From: Phymatolithon calcareum | Taxonomy: Eukaryota > Rhodophyta > Florideophyceae > Hapalidiales | Assembly (NCBI GenBank): GCA_977006965.1 | Contig: OZ345359.1 | Location: 2,418,001-2,482,000, forward strand | Direction of reading: 5' to 3' | Length of the DNA stretch: 64,000 nucleotides | Part shown: piece after piece, positions 54,460 to 64,000 of the stretch | Layout: each line of letters begins with the position of its first letter | Numbering within the stretch: the stretch's first letter is position 1 | Notes under the pieces: model-generated | Databases searched by the model: none | What the model was told of the DNA's origin: nothing | Seen by the model: the letters and a program-made list of their open reading frames with translations, nothing else | Made by a program: the position numbers and the translations under genes

Positions 54460-55040
54460 TGTTGCATGACTAGTTCAGAGTAGCGTCTCAGTTTGCGGCC
54501 TTGTTAAGTAGAAAGAAAGAGCATGTTGAGTCAAAGCCGTTGGTGCCGAATGTAGATGCATCACTGTCCGATTGATTTAAGAGTCCCGCCAAAGTTGGTT
54601 CCAGAATGGTACAGAATACTGGCATAAAATAACTCAGGTTTGCAGCTTGGACGAATAAATAATCCCAAAAAGTCAGGAAAAATAAATCAAGAATACTGAA
54701 TAAAAGAATAACCCAGAATACAATTTTATTTTCCCTATCTATGCGTAACATACATATTGCTTGCCGTTCAAGCTCAAACTTTGAACGAAGTTTCCTTTGT
54801 TCAGCCTTGTTGACTCTGCAATGAAGAGTTGTACTCTGGCTGGCATAACTCCTCCCATGCGGATATTGGTTTTTCCTTCGTGGGCCAACTCTAAGCTAAC
54901 GCGCCAACGGTGTTTTCCCTCCTGCTTCATTCCCTACTTCATCACCACAAGATCTACTGATGTGAGATGAAAACGAGACTTTTCGTGAGCGCGAGTTGAT
55001 TGGTAAGATATGAGGCGTCATCCTGTTCGTTTGCCTATTT
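54460..55040. other. Intergenic, nothing recognised
   Basis: AT-rich; short open frames only. I could not find the right-hand end of the hAT relic here. Confidence 0.3.
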
Positions 55041-55045
55041 GCACT

Positions 55046-55140
55046 AGTGGGTCTAGCAGCCATTCGAGGGCCTAAGTTTCTTCCATTCTATCCTATGGTT
55101 TGCGCGTTTGACTGCTGCTTCTTTTCGAGCATCATTATCT
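55046..55140 (-). repeat. Non-LTR-like element 3' end, copy a
   Basis: On the minus strand the coding end reads AAVKRANHRIEWKKLRPSNG, Cys, then TAG, followed by ACCCACTAG. It matches copy c (57.4 kb) in amino-acid order and ends without the ATGA tail. Confidence 0.65.
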
Positions 55141-55649
55141 CCTCATGGTAGCTTCCTGTAGTTCTTTTCTTAGATCGTTTTATGGTACATGAAACAATGT
55201 CGTCAACCCCGAGTAGCAGGGGAAGCGACGACCAAGTATCAACTATCGACCATCTATGATCGACTGTCCCAGATCGACGATCGACATCTATCAACAGTGA
55301 CCAGGTAAATCTTTTTCTTGATTAGAACCTTCACATAACACCTGAACCACGCAGTGACGAGTCCCAGTATTAGGAACCAGGCGACACTAGAATCCACAAG
55401 CACTGAAAAGCTGCTCCCGTACACTAGCGTTACTGACAGATTTTAAATAAACAACTAATCAGTTGCTTCAAAAAGACTCTCAACCACGCTCACACGGTCG
55501 GCGTCATGGTGGCCACCGTATTTTTAGACTCTGCACTACTTGCTTACTCTGCTTTTCTGGGGATTTTGAGGCTATATTGTTACCTCTCCTGGTCTACTCT
55601 GACCCTCTTGGTCACCCTCGGAGCGCACTCCTACGTCTTGCGGTCCTCG

Positions 55650-56300
55650 TAGTTACGAGGGGTATAGAAGAGCAAAACGAAAAGAAGGAATATAATATGA
55701 AAACGGACGTTGTCACTGTCGTCCTTTGGCGGCGACCATGGCTGGGCTGTGTACTTTGAGAGAAGCAAACGAAAAAGAGAAATTCATTCATTCATTCATT
55801 TTGCGTATTCTCCTTGTGGGGCTAGCAATACGTTGAGGTCCCAAGCTTCTTCCATTCTAATATATTTGCTGCGAGTTTGACTGCTGCTTGCACGTCTAGG
55901 TCCGGAACGTCGCCAAATATTGACTCTGGGGTTGGTCGGACGCAGTGATGTGAAAAGGGGAAAAGGGACCTAGAGTACGATTTGCCGTTATACTGGCTTG
56001 CACTGTGAAGTTTGCGGTCAGGAAGGGTTGGGAGACTTCAACTCAGCGTGATAGAAGGGAAGAGCAGGCTAACTTGTGTTTCCCCATTCCGAGCAGGCGA
56101 GCCGAAATCCGAAGACCTCCGAGAAGCGGAGGATGCCCCTCGGAGTTGGCGTAGTCGAAGGGACCAGCAGGCGAACGTGGTTGTGCGCGCTCCGAGCAAT
56201 GGACCCGTAATCCGAAAAACTCCCATCTTCCCTAACTATGCTACTGAGGACGCGAAAAAAGGCGCATGGATGCGCGCGAGACATTTTTTCCGATATGATT
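55650..56300 (+). repeat. Dispersed repeat related to the amylase 5' flank
   Basis: The phrases GGCGGCGACCATGGCT, AGTCGAAGGGAC, AGGCGAAC and GAGCCGAAATCC recur in the same order as at 6,410-6,660 and 11,685-11,935. Copies are diverged, with insertions. A copy b LINE tail interrupts it. Nature unknown. Confidence 0.55.
55782..55960 (-). repeat. Non-LTR-like element 3' end, copy b
   Basis: The minus strand encodes PTPES, FGDVPDLDVQAAVKLA and LEWKKLGTS, then Tyr-Cys-TAG, followed by CCCCACAAGGAG and a tail of five ATGA/TGAA repeats (55,782-55,802). Shares both coding end and tail with copy c. Confidence 0.7.
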
Positions 56301-56429
56301 CGACGGATGACTTACAATGGGCACCTCAGTGTGGGAAAGATGCCATCGAAGACGTGATAAATGGCCTCGCAAAGACAGACTCTCCAAAGAGGACAGCGCC
56401 TGGACCAAGCGAGCACTCGATGAGCTCCT

Positions 56430-56700
56430 AACCATGTTTCAGGCTGTGGACAAGGAAGGACTGCCTGCAACTTGAAATCACAGCGTGTCACAGGACAGGG
56501 GAGTAATTCTCCCCCTCGAGGTCCCGAAGGAGACCAGAGGTGGGTTTTTGTAGTCCACTGAATCGTGCTACACCAACAAGAAAAGAAACTCTTCCATAGA
56601 CAGAGTCTAGCGAATACCTCTTGGCCCTAGGAAAGTTGCCCCAAGCGTCACCAGATGCGTTGGTAACTTTTAAATAAAAATCTACCTTTCTTCTTCTTAC
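56430..56700 (-). repeat. Dispersed ~260-bp repeat, inverted copy
   Basis: The reverse complement of this block aligns with 7,797-8,060 and 13,072-13,335. Shared text includes ACTTTTAAA, AACGCATCTG, GATTCAGTGG and CCTCGAGGGGGA. A 48-bp fragment lies at 39,368-39,415. The frame running KVDFYLKVTNASGDAWGNF is open in all long copies, but I do not recognise a protein and the conservation may simply be at DNA level. Confidence 0.65.
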
Positions 56701-57149
56701 AATGGGCACCAACGGGCTCGCGATTTGAGTTTCGAGGCGTACAGTCGCGATAGTACCATGCGCTTGCCGCATTTAGCCAACGACAAAGCAGCGGGTGCGG
56801 CACCCAGGTCTAGTAGCGGAGAGAAACGGGGTATATGATGTTTTAATTTAAAAGCTCCCAAAACCTCAATTGAAGTAACAGTCAGCTTCTCACTGCCTTC
56901 CGTGTCGGTCACGCTCTACGCTCCTAAAATCTCCTTAATTCGAATTTCTCTTCCCGTAAGGGCCCGAGTGAGTCTTTTCCATTCATATTCAGTCTCCTGG
57001 TCCATTTCCGTAGATCGTAGTGCTGGTTGGAGCGCTACGAGCTCATGCGGAGAGAAACGGAGTGGATGTGCTAGAATGGGTGAGCTTCATCCGGAATATC
57101 CAGTCCACTGCCCACAATCTTGGACTAACAAGAAGAAGAAGGAACTGTT

Positions 57150-57543
57150 GTGGGGCGCGTAGGTACACCTAGTGGCCAGGGGCGCAAAAGACCATGGTAT
57201 GACCATGCGGCGCTGGAGTTTTTCCTGTCCTGTAATGCAAGCACCCGCGCGCGGTACAGGATCCCTTCGGTTGCTGCGAGGGGACACTTCCCCAAAGGGG
57301 CGTGCAGGAGGCAGAGAAGGCCCTCTCGAAACTATGAGTTTCTCCACCACGAGCGCCGTCTGGTCCCCCAGGTGGTGCTCCAATGCGTCAGTCCAACGCC
57401 AGAATCACTCTTTGGTGACGTGCCTGGACGAGACGTGAAAGCCTTAGTCAAACTCGCTAACGATAGGATAGAATGGAAGAAACTTAGACCCTCGAATCGC
57501 TGCTAGCCCCACTAGGGGAAAAAGCAAAATGAATGAATGAATG
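57150..57543 (+). pseudogene. Non-LTR-like element 3' coding end and tail, copy c
   Basis: The open stretch to 57,506 ends PTPESLFGDVPGRDVKALVK, ANDRIEWKKLRPSNRC, TAG. The following CCCCACTAGGGG can fold as a 4-bp stem, then AAAAAGCAAA and a tail of ATGA repeats to 57,543. A short 3' UTR with a hairpin and a simple-repeat tail is typical of some LINE clades (for example L2/I-like). RT motifs are not in the window, so the class assignment is inference. Confidence 0.55.
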
Positions 57544-59856
57544 TGGAGCTGGAAAAAAAGAGAATAGTTTACTTCCCTGAAAAAGGGAAAGGATATCTTC
57601 TACTTCCGTTATACAAGCGGTGCATATCGTCGCCATTGGACAACGAGGACTGCTCCACCATTTGGGAGAGTGCGCACCCGATGTAGTACTGATTATCTAT
57701 AAGTGGTGCCCAGGATGGCAGAACGCTGTTTCTGAACAGGTGCCTTTGAAAACGCAATTTTAAGTAAAATTAACAGGCTTGTTCAGCGTCACTGTTTGAT
57801 GCTTGCTGAAACTGCCACGGGATGAGAAATAATAGTTCAGGTAGAGCATCAACGTCACATGTATTAAGAGACAAGGAAGTATTTGTTGAATAGAATGCAA
57901 TAACTATCGAAAAGCTGTATTGCCGCCCACACGAACTTGTGTCAGTAGCAAGCCTCACTTGCGATGTATTGAGAACCCCAATTCATGAAGTTACTGTATT
58001 TGTTATTTGTACAATTGCCCGCCAATTGGATGTGCATTTGATGCAGTATCACTTACGTAGTGCTGGCCGCAGTGCCCCGCAAAAGTTAATACCAGTGTAG
58101 AAGTTCGAGGCGAGAAGGTATCGTCATCATTGGGGATTTAGGAGGTCATGATAAGGGAAAGACCAGCTCCAGAAATAAACGTGATTTTTGCGTCAAAGTT
58201 ATTCCAGCCATCCGCCTGGCGAGGTAGTTTCTCCAGAATGAAGGTATCTGTTGTCACAACGGCCTGCCAATGCGCACAACATGGACGGCGGAAACGAAAG
58301 TCGAAGGAGTGGTGTTAGAGAGCAATGCAAGCATAGGGATAGTCAGGATCGAGTGGTTACGATTGTGGCGGTGAGTCTGAACAGAAGATTTGTTGTGCTG
58401 AAATTTGCCTATCGGAAAAACCCTGGTCTTGCCGTCCTGCCCTGTTGAGATGCGGGTACTATAACGGCAAGTGGTCATTTCCGTGCGAATGATGATTGCT
58501 GTGCAGTAGATTTAATAGATATTAGAAAGAACGGAAAAGTGGGATGAGCATATTTCATGTTAGGGGAGAGTGCGCGGATAACGTAAATGGGACATTCTAA
58601 GGTGAACAGAAACACTTTCATCGTAAAGTTACCTGCTTTTCCCTGCTTTCTTCCTGCGTTGATGATATTGGATCATCAGTCTGATGTGCAATGCAAATCC
58701 CTTGCGTAAGTTTATGGGATTCCCAAGGATCAAGTGATTGTAGAGAGGTATCATATACTGTAAAGCAAAGTCAATTTATTCAGTATGCAGACGGAATTTA
58801 CCAATGAAATGAAGAAAATGAAGCACGAGGTTCGACGATTGAATTGTACAGTACATTGGGTACAAAAGAATAGTATTTGTTTGATGAGTTGTAAGACTTG
58901 TAAGATTCGTGAAAGCAAGGCAAACGTCAGCTCTTCAAAGTAGCTGTGGAAGTTGGGACAAAGTTGAACGATCGCTCCATCGATATATAACAACCGGCAA
59001 CGACGGGCTGCCGGTTGCAGGAGAAATAGTGAAAAATCAGGCGAAATGGAGTTTTTTTGAAGGCGTACAACCGACGACACCAGAGCGACGAGCAGGAGCT
59101 TCGAATATGATACTATAGCACCGGTGGTGAGTGCAGCCACGGAAGCGTCCAATAATATGTGAGAATTATTCCAACATTGAAGAGCCGTGTGCGACTGGTG
59201 AGGAGTCACATGGATTCTGTCCGTATGGCTGACGTGTCAGTGGCAGCGATGGACAACTAAGGAAGACGCGAATGTTTCATTGGACAGTGTGTGGGTTGCG
59301 AAATGTGGGCAAGAATTTGCCGTTTTTGAAGAGCGTCAACCGTGAGAAGCAGAAGACGGGAGGACGATGTTATGATGCAAGTCAAAAGCTCAAAACTCCA
59401 GCCGACTGTACTGTGTGTGAGCCAAGCAAGGCAAGGGACGATCATGCCCCTTCTACCTGCAACTGTGATACTGTACCGTAATGTAGCGTACTGTACAGTG
59501 CAGTACAGTACATTCCCACGAAGAGTGCCGCTACTGTCGTGTTTGGACATGAAATCTGTTGCGTACAGGGGGAGGAAGAAGGCGCGTGGCGATGCAAGCC
59601 CCGGCAGCGGCATCATTCATGTTTAGCAACTGGTCTGGACTGTATTGTACAGTATGATACTGTACTGAACGAAGTCGTGAAGGAAAACGCACAACATGAT
59701 CTTGGCATGATCACCACAATGATGATCATCGTTCGGAGAAATTCGGAATCGAGACGGGATGGTGTACAGCTGTAAATGAGCGTTGAATTTGCCCCCCATT
59801 CACATGATGGGGGTTCTCGTGAGAGATAAATGCCGGAAACTGCGAACCGGCGGATC

Positions 59857-59892
59857 TACAGTACAGTACAGTACAGTACAGTACAGTACAGT
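59857..59892. repeat. (ACAGT)7 microsatellite
   Basis: Seven uninterrupted 5-bp units. Partial arrays of the same unit lie at 59,486-59,515, 59,640-59,668 and 59,955-59,970. Confidence 0.9.
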
Positions 59893-60642
59893 CTCCGCTG
59901 CACAGAAGCAGCTTTTCTGTCTGAAGGAAACCAAAAACTGTACGGATGAGGCTGTGCGTTGGTTCGTACAGTACAGTATCTATGAAAGACGGGCAACATC
60001 ATGTTAGAGATTATGTAATTTGATTCAATCTGTCGTTTTCATATGCGCCTGTCCGATTGGACAGCCTGCAGCTCTCAGCAGGTTATGTTTACAGCCAATC
60101 GGAAGGGAAATGGAAGGCTGCCGGATGGTCCAACGACAGGACGTGGCACCTGAAACAGCCGTGATTCGTGCGCGGATAAAAATAGTCTGACCCGCCCACT
60201 TACCACCGTCGTCTCCGAAAGCCTCATCGATCAAGTGCGGTCTGCTATCAAAATTCGACCCGTCATGAGCATATCTCCTGCACCCATGCCTGTCAGTACT
60301 GACAGAGCTTTACACAAACGACGGTATGATCCGCGGAGGTTTATATACCAAAATGCTGAAAAATTGAATGAAGTGCCGTGAAAGCTAATAATAATTTCCG
60401 ACTACTGACTGACTGCCACTTCCAAAATCGCACAAACAAACGTCTAGCAGATATGATGCGTGGCTGCTTGCAGAGCGGAGCGATGTCGCTGCTGGGAGCT
60501 CGTTCCGGTGAAGGGCGCTGCAGCAAATTGCTCTCAAAAAATGATTAAAATTCAACCCTTGCTGGGTGTGCGCGCGGGGGGTGCAATCTGTGCCGACCCA
60601 ACCAGCACCAGCCCGTTTCGCAAACTGACGACTGTGTTTCGG

Positions 60643-60666
60643 AGTATATTTGCGTATATATCGCCC
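60643..60666 (+). promoter_or_regulatory. Possible TATA-containing promoter of the zinc-finger gene
   Basis: TATATTTGCGTATATATCG lies ~600 bases before the ATG at 61261, followed by a C-rich stretch and a (CGCT)n array at about 60,963-60,995. A long 5' UTR would follow. Weak evidence. Confidence 0.3.
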
Positions 60667-61260
60667 CCCGATCCGCGCCCCCCCGCCGTGTCGACCCAGA
60701 CAGAGCCGTCGCAAAATCCCCATCTCTACCGACCACCCTACCCGCGCCGCGACCCGACCCGACCTGTCGACCTTCATAAGCGTCCCCCCACCTTCCCCGC
60801 TTCCTCTGGCACCTTCAGACTTTTTGCTTCCTCGCCGCGCGCCCTCGACCTCGCGTACCGGTTGCATAGCCGTCTTATTCGCTTCGGTTCGTTTCGGTTG
60901 GCTACTCACAGCCCCCACGATATCGCACCGCGTTCACCGTCAACCGCAAGTCTCACACTTGTGCTCGCTCGCTCGCTCGCTCGTTCGCTCGCTCAAGGAT
61001 TGCTCTACAAGTGCATACACGATTCGACCCGACACTGGACAAGACAAGAAAGGAAGGGTTCTATCATTTGCGTTTTCGGCCAAAAACTTTTTCTTTACGC
61101 TGCCTGCCTGTCTGCGTCTTCTCACGGCAACTCCCTCGCTGACCGTTTGACCCTGTAGAGCAACAACAAATCCTCTGATTGTGCTGTGAGACTCCTTGGT
61201 AGTACCTGTTTCCCTGAGCTCAATCGTTGTAAATCTGATCCTGCTCTAAACTCTTGACGG

Positions 61261-62937
61261 ATGGCCCTCCCAAGACCGCCTCCCCTGCCTCCCCAACCAC
61301 CTCCAATTCCTGTGTCCTCCTGGAGCCGCCCGCAACCGGCAAACATCAAAGCCATTGCACAGAACACCACCCCATCGACCCTGCCAAACAACACCCCAAC
61401 TCCGACTGTCAAAGCTTCCCCCGTTGAATCATGTTCCTGGGATCAAGATCAAGCTTTTGCACAACATCAGCAACCACCTCATCCTCTTGCTGCCTACCAA
61501 CACGTTCCATCGTCTCAGCATCAACCTGCCACCCCTGCATCTCGTCAAGCAATCGCTCGAACTTCCCTGGCAATTCAACGCTCCGCCCCACAACCCCCCA
61601 CGCCCCAGTCACAGTCTCACCCACCGCGCACATCCAATGCTCGAAACATCACTCCTGCTGTGCCGAATCATGTTGCCCAACGTGTGCATCACATTTCGCT
61701 TACAAGTCAACCGATCCCATCCGGCTCTCAAGCTACACTTCATCATCATGTCGGTCAACCACAGCATTATCCACCGCAGTCACATCTGTATCAAACACAT
61801 CAGATACATCAACAGTTGCACCATCAGCAGCTAGCTCAGCGTCAGCTTCAACAGCAACGACAGCAACTGCACAGACAGGAACAACAACATCTTCGACAAC
61901 AACAGTCGGGTCAGCGCCTCGCTCTTCATCAACAGTCCCAACCCCTTCGACTTCAACCCGCCCCACCGCAGCATGTTCAAAATGCTGCCCGTCAGAATCA
62001 TCTTCAACAAGGTCTCTACCGTCAGCATCCAGACGTTCCGGAAATGCATTCAGGTGTCAATGCCTCCCCCAGCATTCAACCCGGAGTGCTTCAATCCGTA
62101 CCTGGGACGGACGTTTTATCCGTCGCCGAAGCATCACAAATCGGTATGTCCTTCGCCACCTCCGCCCCTGCTGGTCAGTTGGATCCATATCAGCAATTGC
62201 CGGCCGGAGGATCACGAGAGTATCCCAATGCCGATTTCTGGCACACTGTGATCGATCACAACAAGCAGCAACAGGTGGCCGCAGCAGCTGCAGCCGCCGC
62301 TGCAGCCGCATCTTCCAATGCGCACCGGCCAACAGGGACAACCTCGCAATTATTTCCCGTGAATGCATCGGCAGCACAAGTACTACCCACCCGTCCACTT
62401 TCGAATCAACCGCGTCCGTCACAGATCGCAGAACCGCGCATCCAGAAGCCGATGTTGACCTGTGATGTGTGCGGTCGAACGTTTGGACAGAGGGGTTCTC
62501 TCGGACGACACAAGAAGGCTGTGCATATGGGTGTACGTCCATTCCCGTGTGAGACTTGTGGGTTTTGTTTTCAGCAACGGTACGATCTTCGGAAACATAT
62601 TCTTAGTGTGCATGAACATGAACGACCGTTCGCGTGTGAGATGAAGGATTGTAAGGCTGCTTTCTCACGTCGAGCTAAATTGCGCAAACATGTCACGACT
62701 GTGCATTTGAAACAGCGTGACTTTGTTTGTGAGGTTTGTCAGAGCGCTTTTGGAGAAAAGTCAAATATGACGAAGCATATAAGAGCTGTGCATTTGCAGG
62801 AACGGAAGTATCAGTGTTCGATTTGTAGAGCGGCTTTCAAGGAGAGGGGACATTGTACGAAGCATATGCTCACACAGCATAATGTGCAGCCGGGTCGTCA
62901 TGGTACGGCGGCGGTCTCTCAAACACCGAGATCATAA
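61261..62937 (+). CDS. C2H2 zinc-finger protein with Gln/His-rich N-terminus
   Basis: 558 codons from an ATG to TAA, probably a nuclear DNA-binding regulator. Residues 1-~160 are Pro/Ser-rich. Residues ~160-240 are Gln- and His-rich (QQLHHQQLAQRQLQQQRQQL). A run of 12 Ala lies near 340-352. Five consecutive C2H2 fingers occupy ~401-540: four have Cys-x2-Cys-x12-His-x4-His (first, CDVCGRTFGQRGSLGRH at 401), and the third has Cys-x4-Cys (CEMKDCKAAF). Linkers such as EHERPFACE and LQERKYQCS resemble the TGEKP-type. It is intronless. Fingers two to five share a Leu/Met-x-Lys-His core. Low-complexity regions suggest activation or interaction domains. I cannot assign an ortholog. Confidence 0.9.
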   Translation: MALPRPPPLPPQPPPIPVSSWSRPQPANIKAIAQNTTPSTLPNNTPTPTVKASPVESCSWDQDQAFAQHQQPPHPLAAYQHVPSSQHQPATPASRQAIARTSLAIQRSAPQPPTPQSQSHPPRTSNARNITPAVPNHVAQRVHHISLTSQPIPSGSQATLHHHVGQPQHYPPQSHLYQTHQIHQQLHHQQLAQRQLQQQRQQLHRQEQQHLRQQQSGQRLALHQQSQPLRLQPAPPQHVQNAARQNHLQQGLYRQHPDVPEMHSGVNASPSIQPGVLQSVPGTDVLSVAEASQIGMSFATSAPAGQLDPYQQLPAGGSREYPNADFWHTVIDHNKQQQVAAAAAAAAAAASSNAHRPTGTTSQLFPVNASAAQVLPTRPLSNQPRPSQIAEPRIQKPMLTCDVCGRTFGQRGSLGRHKKAVHMGVRPFPCETCGFCFQQRYDLRKHILSVHEHERPFACEMKDCKAAFSRRAKLRKHVTTVHLKQRDFVCEVCQSAFGEKSNMTKHIRAVHLQERKYQCSICRAAFKERGHCTKHMLTQHNVQPGRHGTAAVSQTPRS

Positions 62938-64000
62938 TGGCAGTATTTTTTGCTGCATCGCTTGCTTATTGCTTCATGAAATGGATGAGATGTTGGCTTA
63001 ATCAATCCTCTGCCAATATGTAGCGCTTTAGGATGATGAGACTACGGTATTTGTAGAACAATAGTAGTTGTACGATTATTGTTGAAGTGCTCAGGCATTT
63101 GTAAATATCTTGTAGTGGCCGGCCTGCTATGTACAGTGCTTTTGAAGAAGACCTTTGAGTTGTTCTTTGGAAGTCAAGACAAAGTCTAGAAAGATACGAA
63201 TGGCATAGTCAGTGTCTCCTCCGTGTTCTTCAAGTGGACTGGACTGGTGGAAGAGAAAGCGAGGAAGTAATAGTGACTGTAGCTCTCCTCACTGGATCCG
63301 AACTGCACGATCATCGTGATGACGATCATCATCTCAGCAGTCACACATCTACACGTACAGTATCTATATTAGTCATTGATTGCAAAACAACATGATTTTA
63401 CCCTAATGCACCTAATGCATGCATTCTCCGAAATTCATTTCTAAGAATGATTGTCAATTCTAATTTTTCGGATGCAAACACACAATTATGCACACGAGAT
63501 GAATTCCCTGCTCGCACAGCTGGGCGTTCCGTCTACTAAGGCCGATTCATTCATTCATTGTCTGAATTGCAATTCAGAGGATAACAAGGGCGAGCGGGCA
63601 ATCATGCGACTTGATAGATACGGCTAACGCAATCGAATCCATAAACATATTGTGAGCACTGCCCGCCTGACCAGACCAGACTGGCTGTATAAAGGAATAC
63701 AAACGAATGCCGTCCGGCAGCCGTGAGGGATACTTTTGTTTGGATAGTTTCATGCATGCTGCGAGGGACAGCCGTCGTCAACTGGTTCGCAGTTGATATG
63801 AGAAAATTCAATAAACGAATACCTACCTTCCACGCTAGGCGCAGGCAAGTCCGGACGGCCGAAAACGGCAATCAATACTCCATTCAATCGGTCAAGCTCG
63901 ATCGACGATTTCGCATGCAAGGAGGAAAGTAGTTGATCTGCCTTTTACTACAGTACAGTACTGGGACAACTCGCTAGCAGCATACATGAACTAAGCAAGT
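62938..64000. other. 3' flank of the zinc-finger gene; nothing further recognised
   Basis: Contains TGATGACGATCATCATC (near 63,317), a short ATTC repeat (63,546-63,560) and more CAGTACAGTACT words near 63,950. No gene supported. Confidence 0.4.

Larger units (their letters stand above)
57544..61260. other. Non-coding; ACAGT-rich; 5' region of the zinc-finger gene
   Basis: I find no gene. The motif TACTGTACAGTA or its halves occurs many times between 58.8 and 60.0 kb. The stretch 60,640-61,000 is C-rich on the plus strand and may be promoter and 5' UTR of the zinc-finger gene. Confidence 0.5.

Noticed and set aside
55782-55802. CRISPR-like array of short repeats
   Set aside because: Simple ATGA microsatellite tails without spacers; the genome is eukaryotic.
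60385-61158. Open frames of 160-230 codons upstream of the zinc-finger gene
   Set aside because: Both strands open due to C-rich and CGCT-repeat composition; likely promoter or 5' UTR.
61431-62465. 344-codon frame within the zinc-finger gene
   Set aside because: Ser/Thr/Ala-rich shadow produced by the Gln/His codon repeats of the true frame, which carries the fingers.

Overview
The window looks like nuclear DNA of a eukaryote, and a red alga of the Chondrus/florideophyte type is my best guess. The reasons are that every recognisable gene is a single exon, genes sit in small islands between large transposable-element blocks, a COP9 signalosome gene and a hedgehog-type Hint-domain gene are present (Hint proteins have been reported from red algae), and the intact LTR element is Ty1/copia-like. 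This assignment is inference; no rRNA, organelle or species marker is in the window.

Layout. 0-0.8 kb: 3' half of a hAT transposase. 1.2-2.4 kb: decayed COP9 subunit 1 (CSN1) gene. 3.6-16.0 kb: three secreted alpha-amylase genes on the minus strand in a 5,275-bp direct tandem repeat; the first copy is inactivated, the second is apparently a crossover chimera, the third has its own 5' end. 16-18.9 kb: relics of an unrecognised repeat protein. 18,889-24,588: hAT transposon with CAGGG termini and an 8-bp target duplication, carrying a frameshifted transposase and GC-rich passenger DNA. 24.6-26.4 kb: GC-rich repeat relics. 26.7-29.2 kb: intact Hint-domain gene facing a truncated inverted copy of itself, with a terminal-inverted-repeat element between them. 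29.3-29.9 kb: more of the unrecognised repeat protein. 30,887-38,673: complete copia-type LTR retrotransposon with 789-bp LTRs, a 5-bp target duplication, an extra zinc-finger ORF before gag, and a broken pol. 38.7-42.4 kb: non-coding, with several strong palindromes. 42.7-43.6 kb: intact aquaglyceroporin gene. 44-48 kb: little recognisable. 48.1-49.4 kb: internally deleted piggyBac-like element. 49.4-52.8 kb: decayed retroelement with an integrase fragment. 53.1-54.5 kb: decayed hAT gene. 55-57.6 kb: 3' ends of a non-LTR-like element. 58-61 kb: non-coding, rich in ACAGT repeats. 61.26-62.94 kb: intact C2H2 zinc-finger gene.

Working genes by sequence are two amylases (copies 2 and 3), the Hint gene, the aquaglyceroporin and the zinc-finger protein. 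They do not form a pathway. The clearest biology is genome dynamics: a very recent amylase expansion by unequal crossing-over, an inverted Hint duplication able to make antisense RNA, and a copia element whose first start codon appears to be made by splicing. I did not see a clearly new multi-gene system.
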